Of a stretch of 9,671 bases of DNA, positions 6,480-9,671 are shown piece by piece. Origin of the DNA: an uncultured Collinsella sp. (GTDB lineage: Bacteria > Actinomycetota > Coriobacteriia > Coriobacteriales > Coriobacteriaceae); the NCBI GenBank assembly GCA_902494585.1, contig CABUUD010000070.1, forward strand, positions 1 to 9,671, given 5' to 3'. Every line of letters starts with the position of its first letter. Position 1 is the stretch's first letter. The translations under genes were made by a program, and so were the position numbers. Under the pieces are notes generated by a model. That model did no database searches, was not told where the DNA came from, and was given only the letters and a program-made list of their open reading frames with translations.

Positions 6480-6526
6480 ACTTTTCAAAAAAAGTTCTTG
6501 CATAGGATGCGGGCATCACGTAAGAT
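6480..6526 (+). promoter_or_regulatory. Promoter of tRNA Gly-Val unit with A/T dyad
   Basis: The -35 TTGCAT (6498-6503) and -10 TAAGAT (6521-6526) are 17 bp apart, with the start expected near 6533 just before the tRNA at 6539. Upstream is a looser version of the dyad seen at the other tRNA promoters: AACTTTT (6479-6485) and AAAAGTT (6490-6496). The conserved AAAAAAGTNCTTGC block is kept. A tandem 9-base repeat TTCGCGAGG (6452-6469) lies further upstream, with no known role. Confidence 0.75.
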
Positions 6527-6538
6527 TAATCCTCGTAA

Positions 6539-6614
6539 GCGGACATGGCTCAGTTGGTAGAGCACAACCTTGCCAAGGTTGGGGTCGCGGGTTCGAGCCC
6601 CGTTGTCCGCTCCA
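6539..6614 (+). tRNA. tRNA-Gly(GCC), copy 3
   Basis: Identical over 76 bases to the two copies in the 4025-4326 cluster. Acceptor GCGGACA/TGTCCGC, anticodon GCC, encoded CCA at 6612-6614. Three bases separate it from tRNA-Val, with no hairpin between, so the two are processed from one transcript. Confidence 0.98.
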
Positions 6615-6617
6615 TTT

Positions 6618-6692
6618 GGGCGTTTAGCTCAGGGGGAGAGCGCTTCCCTGACACGGAAGAGGTCAGAAGTTCAAATCTTCTAACGCCCACCA
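6618..6692 (+). tRNA. tRNA-Val(GAC)
   Basis: The acceptor stem GGGCGTT (6618-6624) pairs with AACGCCC (6682-6688), followed by A and CCA (6690-6692). The anticodon stem CTTCC/GGAAG encloses CTGACAC, giving anticodon GAC at 6650-6652, which reads GUC/GUU. The D and T arms are intact. Co-transcribed with the preceding tRNA-Gly. Confidence 0.97.
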
Positions 6693-6700
6693 AATGTTCG

Positions 6701-6737
6701 CAGCTCAGAGGCTATGTCCTCTGGGCTGTTTTGTTTT
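6701..6737 (+). terminator. Intrinsic terminator after tRNA-Val
   Basis: An 11-bp stem with one G-T wobble (CAGCTCAGAGG 6701-6711, CCTCTGGGCTG 6718-6728) is followed by TTTTGTTTT. The inter-tRNA hairpin at 4218-4244 has the same T pattern. Confidence 0.9.
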
Positions 6738-6937
6738 GCCACCAAGCACGCCGCCAAATAAGCCACCAAATATTGATCCAAGGTCTGTACGCGATGGTCT
6801 TCGCATCCCGTAGAGGTGCCGGCAGATTGCATACGTCCTGGCCGATCGTGACCGCAACATGTTGGTCAAGCATAATCTTTTGGATTCTTTTGGCGTGAGC
6901 GGCTTGGTTTTGGTAGGATTTGTCAGCGGCTTGACTA
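6738..6937. other. Gene-free stretch with a possible short ORF remnant
   Basis: No gene is assigned. A + strand frame is open from 6814 to a TAA at 6949-6951; from an ATG at 6859 it would give 30 residues with a hydrophobic core (FGVSGLVLVGFVSG), but there is no Shine-Dalgarno. The upstream codons also read like protein, so this could be a decayed gene end. GCCACCAA occurs at 6738-6745 and again at 6762-6769, close to each other; no role is known. Confidence 0.2.
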
Positions 6938-7005
6938 AGGGGGTTTTATAACTGCCATGCAGGTAGCCGTGTTGGTAACGTTTTACCGACTTGCCAAGAA
7001 CCCCT
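6938..7005. repeat. Imperfect long hairpin upstream of the nrdD promoter
   Basis: The outer arms GGGGTT (6940-6945) and AACCCC (6999-7004) enclose an inner perfect hairpin GGTAA-CGTT-TTACC (6974-6987). Wobble-rich pairing between GGTAG (6962-6966) and TTGCC (6991-6995) can link them. No T-run follows. It lies about 60 nt upstream of the NrdR box, so it is not part of the nrdD transcript predicted here. Function unknown. Confidence 0.4.
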
Positions 7006-7052
7006 CATAATTAATGCGTCTGGAAAATGACCAATTGCTTTGACCTGCTGAA

Positions 7053-7068
7053 ACACTATATGTTGTGT
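7053..7068. promoter_or_regulatory. NrdR box
   Basis: The 16-base site ACACTATATGTTGTGT matches the general NrdR-box pattern acaCwAtATaTwGtgt at 15 of 16 positions. NrdR is the zinc-finger/ATP-cone repressor that senses (d)ATP and shuts off ribonucleotide reductase genes, and the next gene downstream is nrdD. NrdR normally uses two boxes about three helical turns apart; only a degraded second copy might exist near 7087-7103. Confidence 0.8.
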
Positions 7069-7098
7069 TTGAATTAAAAAAAGAATACAGGATATAGA
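7069..7098 (+). promoter_or_regulatory. Probable nrdD promoter
   Basis: A -35 candidate TTGAAT (7069-7074) directly abuts the NrdR box, and a -10 candidate TATAGA (7093-7098) follows after 18 bp. Repression by occlusion would follow from this layout. A start near 7105 implies a leader of about 220 nt. An alternative -10, TATGAT (7112-7117), has no good -35. Confidence 0.5.
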
Positions 7099-7120
7099 TG
7101 TGTCTTTGTCGTATGATAGA

Positions 7121-7320
7121 TGGCGGACAGAGAACGAAGACCTTAACTGCCTCTTTCGAACGTGTCCTTGAGCCGCTTGATTGGCTCTAGGGAATGTCCG
7201 CATGGAGGCTTATGGTTTATCGAGAACACAGATTGCGCGACGGCGCCGCAAGACAGGGGCAAGCCCTGCCGGGCATCGTTTGGCCCTGAAGCGCAATGAG
7301 GCTACGACGCGAAAGAGGCA
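7121..7320 (+). promoter_or_regulatory. Structured nrdD leader with anti-Shine-Dalgarno pairing
   Basis: The 11 bases TGCCTCTTTCG (7148-7158) are exactly complementary to CGAAAGAGGCA (7310-7320), which carries the nrdD Shine-Dalgarno AAAGAGG (7312-7318). The same anti-SD can instead pair with CGAAGA (7135-7140), with one bulge, inside a hairpin closed by GGACA (7125-7129) and TGTCC (7163-7167). GGACA also belongs to GCGGACA (7123-7129), which pairs with TGTCCGC (7195-7201) around a GAGCC/GGCTC hairpin (7170-7187). Further stems involve 7233-7296. These mutually exclusive pairings look like a translational switch. No known riboswitch class is recognised. Confidence 0.5.
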
Positions 7321-7325
7321 AGAGG

Positions 7326-9548
7326 ATGAAGATCATCAAGCGCAGCGGCACCGAGGTTGTCTTTGACATCGATAAGATCGTCAATGCCATCCGCGCCGCC
7401 AACTTGGAGGTCGAGGAGAGCTCTCGTCTAACCGACCGCCAGGTGGTTTATGCGGCGCAAAACGTCGCCGAGGCATGCGAGAACGCGGGCCACACCGTTT
7501 CGGTCGAGGAGATCCAGGATTTGGTCGAGGACGAGATCATGCGTCTCGACTGCTACGAGGTTGCCCGCCACTACATCATCTATCGCTATGTTCAGAGCCT
7601 GAAGCGCCAGAAGAACACGACCGATGACAAGATCCTGTCGTTGATTGAGTGCAATAACGAAGAGGTCAAGCAGGAGAACTCCAACAAGAATCCGACCGTC
7701 AACTCCGTTCAGCGCGACTATATGGCCGGCGAGATTTCCAAGGACCTGACCCAGCGCGTGCTGCTGCCCCAGGAGATCGTGGACGCCCATAATGAGGGCC
7801 TGATCCACTTCCATGATTCGGATTACTTTGCTCAGCACATGCACAACTGCGACCTGGTGAACCTGGAGGACATGCTCCAGAACGGCACCGTTATCTCGGG
7901 CACGCTGATCGAGAAGCCGCACAGCTTCTCGACCGCCTGCAACATCGCGACGCAGATTATCGCTCAGGTTGCTTCCTCCCAGTACGGCGGCCAGTCGATT
8001 TCGCTGACCCATCTTGCTCCGTTTGTTGAGGTGAGCCGTCAGAAGATTCGCGGCGAGGTCGCCCGCGAGCTCGAGGAGCTCGGCGTTTCCGCATCTCCCG
8101 AAAAGGTCCGCGAGGTTGTTGAGGACCGCCTACGTGACGAGATCCGTCGCGGCGTTCAGACGATTCAGTATCAGGTCGTAACTCTTATGACCACCAACGG
8201 CCAGGCGCCGTTCGTGACGGTCTTTATGTATCTTAACGAGGCCCGTACGCCTCAGGAGAAGCACGACCTTGCCATGATCGTGGAGGAGACGCTTCGCCAG
8301 CGCTACGAGGGCGTTAAGAACGAGGCCGGCGTATGGATTACCCCGGCATTCCCCAAGCTCATCTATGTGCTCGAGGACGATAACGTTCACGAGAATTCCC
8401 CGTACTTCTACCTGACCCAGCTGGCCGCTAAGTGCACCGCCAAGCGCATGGTGCCCGACTACATCTCCGAGAAGAAGATGCGCGAGCTCAAGCTGTCGAA
8501 GGGCGAGACCGCGGGCAACGGCGACTGCTATACCTGCATGGGCTGCCGCAGCTTCCTGACGCCCGACCGTTCGGGCAACGGCTTTAACAATGTCGCCAAC
8601 GCGCTGAACTATGACCCGACCAAGCCTAAGTACTATGGCCGCTTTAACCAGGGCGTTGTGACCATTAACCTGCCTGATGTCGCGCTGAGCTCGCATCAGG
8701 ACATGGACAAGTTCTGGAAGATCTTCGACGAGCGCCTTGAGCTATGCCACCGCGCCCTGCTGTGCCGTCATGAGCGTCTGATGGGTACGCTTTCGGATGC
8801 CGCGCCGATTCTTTGGCAGTACGGTGCCCTCGCCCGCCTGAAGAAGGGCGAGACGATCGACAAGCTGCTCGTGGGCGGTTACTCCACCATTAGTCTGGGT
8901 TATGCCGGCCTGTATGAGTGCGTCAAGTACATGACGGGCCACAGCCACACCGAGAAGGAGGGCACGCCCTTTGCCATGGCCGTCATGCAGCGCATGAACG
9001 ACAAGTGCGCGGAGTGGAAGGCCGAAAGCGATATTGACTTCTCGCTGTACGGTACCCCGCTTGAGTCGACGACCTACAAGTTCGCCAAGTGCCTGCAGCG
9101 TCGTTTTGGCATCATCCCGGGCGTGACGGACAAGGGCTACATCACCAACAGCTACCACGTCCACGTGTCCGAGGAGATCGACGCATTCGACAAGCTCAAG
9201 TTCGAGGGTATGTTCCAGCAGCTTTCGCCGGGCGGTGCCATCTCCTACGTCGAGGTTCCCAACATGCAGGACAACCTCAAGGCTGTCATTCGCGTGATGC
9301 AGTACATCTACGACAACATCATGTACGCCGAGCTCAACACCAAGAGCGATTACTGCCAGGTGTGCGGCTACGATGGCGAGATCAAGATTGTCGAGGATGA
9401 CGGCAAGCTGGTGTGGGAGTGCCCCAATTGCGGCAACCGCGATCAGGAGAAGATGAATGTCGCCCGTCGTACGTGCGGCTACATCGGTACTCAATTCTGG
9501 AACCAGGGTCGAACCGAGGAGATCCGCGACCGCGTGCTGCATCTCTAA
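7326..9548 (+). CDS. nrdD: Anaerobic (class III) ribonucleoside-triphosphate reductase
   Basis: A glycyl-radical enzyme that reduces ribonucleoside triphosphates to deoxynucleotides without oxygen. Length is 740 aa from the ATG at 7326, where the N-terminal ATP-cone begins (MKIIKRSGTEVVFD, about 1-93) and AAAGAGG lies 7 nt upstream; an in-frame ATG at 7296 adds ten basic residues outside the domain. The body carries HNCDLVNLEDML and GGQSISLTHLAPF. MGCRSFL holds C407, the expected thiyl cysteine, with C401 and C404 close by. C-terminal pairs C677/C680 and C699/C702 form the zinc site. RRTCGYIG carries the radical glycine, G718. It needs the radical-SAM activase NrdG, which is absent here and may lie beyond the terminator. 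Codons are strongly biased to G/C endings, as in a highly expressed gene. A NrdR box and a structured leader precede it. Confidence 0.98.
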   Translation: MKIIKRSGTEVVFDIDKIVNAIRAANLEVEESSRLTDRQVVYAAQNVAEACENAGHTVSVEEIQDLVEDEIMRLDCYEVARHYIIYRYVQSLKRQKNTTDDKILSLIECNNEEVKQENSNKNPTVNSVQRDYMAGEISKDLTQRVLLPQEIVDAHNEGLIHFHDSDYFAQHMHNCDLVNLEDMLQNGTVISGTLIEKPHSFSTACNIATQIIAQVASSQYGGQSISLTHLAPFVEVSRQKIRGEVARELEELGVSASPEKVREVVEDRLRDEIRRGVQTIQYQVVTLMTTNGQAPFVTVFMYLNEARTPQEKHDLAMIVEETLRQRYEGVKNEAGVWITPAFPKLIYVLEDDNVHENSPYFYLTQLAAKCTAKRMVPDYISEKKMRELKLSKGETAGNGDCYTCMGCRSFLTPDRSGNGFNNVANALNYDPTKPKYYGRFNQGVVTINLPDVALSSHQDMDKFWKIFDERLELCHRALLCRHERLMGTLSDAAPILWQYGALARLKKGETIDKLLVGGYSTISLGYAGLYECVKYMTGHSHTEKEGTPFAMAVMQRMNDKCAEWKAESDIDFSLYGTPLESTTYKFAKCLQRRFGIIPGVTDKGYITNSYHVHVSEEIDAFDKLKFEGMFQQLSPGGAISYVEVPNMQDNLKAVIRVMQYIYDNIMYAELNTKSDYCQVCGYDGEIKIVEDDGKLVWECPNCGNRDQEKMNVARRTCGYIGTQFWNQGRTEEIRDRVLHL

Positions 9549-9620
9549 TACCGCTCCGGGGCTGAGCCGAGAGGGCCGCTTGGGCATTTGCTCGCTATTT
9601 CGGACAGTCCTGCGCAAGAC

Positions 9621-9646
9621 GAAGGCCACATTAAGTGGCCTTCTTT
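9621..9646 (+). terminator. Intrinsic terminator after nrdD
   Basis: A 9-bp perfect stem (GAAGGCCAC 9621-9629, GTGGCCTTC 9635-9643) with an ATTAA loop is followed by a short T-run. It lies 73 nt after the nrdD stop. The T-run is short, so some read-through to a downstream gene such as nrdG is possible. Nothing is recognised in the last 25 bases of the window. Confidence 0.75.
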
Positions 9647-9671
9647 GCGTGCGGAACTCATATCGAGCAAA

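Noticed and set aside
6712..6873. 53-aa minus-strand ORF
   Set aside because: It reads partly protein-like but ends inside the tRNA-Val terminator and has no ribosome site.
7087..7103. Second NrdR box
   Set aside because: Only about 9 of 16 positions fit the pattern and the spacing is off; not called as a feature.
7123..7201. tRNA-like element in the nrdD leader
   Set aside because: GCGGACA/TGTCCGC equals the tRNA-Gly acceptor stem, but there is no T arm before the 3' strand, no anticodon arm and no CCA.
8742..9629. 295-aa minus-strand ORF opposite nrdD
   Set aside because: It mirrors nrdD codon bias, crosses the terminator and lies fully against a well-identified gene.
1..9671. CRISPR array, insertion sequence, prophage or toxin-antitoxin genes
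   Set aside because: No regularly spaced direct repeats, transposase or integrase motifs, or paired small genes were seen on either strand.

Overview
The window looks like chromosomal DNA from a moderately GC-rich anaerobic actinobacterium. Coriobacteriia (a Collinsella-like gut organism) fits best. This is inferred from G/C-ending codons in the strongly expressed gene, encoded CCA ends on every tRNA, an oxygen-sensitive class III ribonucleotide reductase and a sigma-regulator partner-switch module. No sequence search was possible, so the taxon is a judgement. All recognised genes lie on the + strand.

Layout. 1-596 holds no convincing gene. It carries several strong palindromes and a tRNA promoter. 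597-719 is tRNA-Leu(GAG) with its terminator. 746-3919 holds a PAS-GAF-PP2C (SpoIIE/RsbU-type) phosphatase followed by one protein that joins a STAS antagonist domain to an RsbW/SpoIIAB-type ATPase domain. 4025-4361 is a tRNA cluster, Gly(GCC)-Cys(GCA)-Gly(GCC), with a hairpin-plus-T-run after each tRNA. 4362-4663 is non-coding and contains a nested inverted repeat. 4664-6397 is a GH13 alpha-glucosidase. 6539-6737 is tRNA-Gly(GCC)-Val(GAC) with a terminator. 6738-7325 is a long regulatory region with a NrdR box and a structured leader. 7326-9548 is nrdD, followed by a terminator.

How the parts work together. The phosphatase and the STAS-ATPase protein form a partner-switching pair: the PP2C domain should dephosphorylate the STAS serine (Ser51), which the ATPase domain should phosphorylate, controlling an unseen sigma factor or other target. 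The alpha-glucosidase degrades short alpha-glucans. NrdD makes deoxynucleotides anaerobically; its activase NrdG is not in the window.

The most interesting signal is in the nrdD leader. An 11-base stretch (7148-7158) is perfectly complementary to the segment carrying the nrdD Shine-Dalgarno sequence (7310-7320). The same stretch can also pair with a neighbouring upstream segment (7135-7140). This has the logic of a translational switch, on top of NrdR control of transcription. A second signal is a conserved AT-rich dyad placed 2 bp upstream of the -35 box in all three tRNA promoters.
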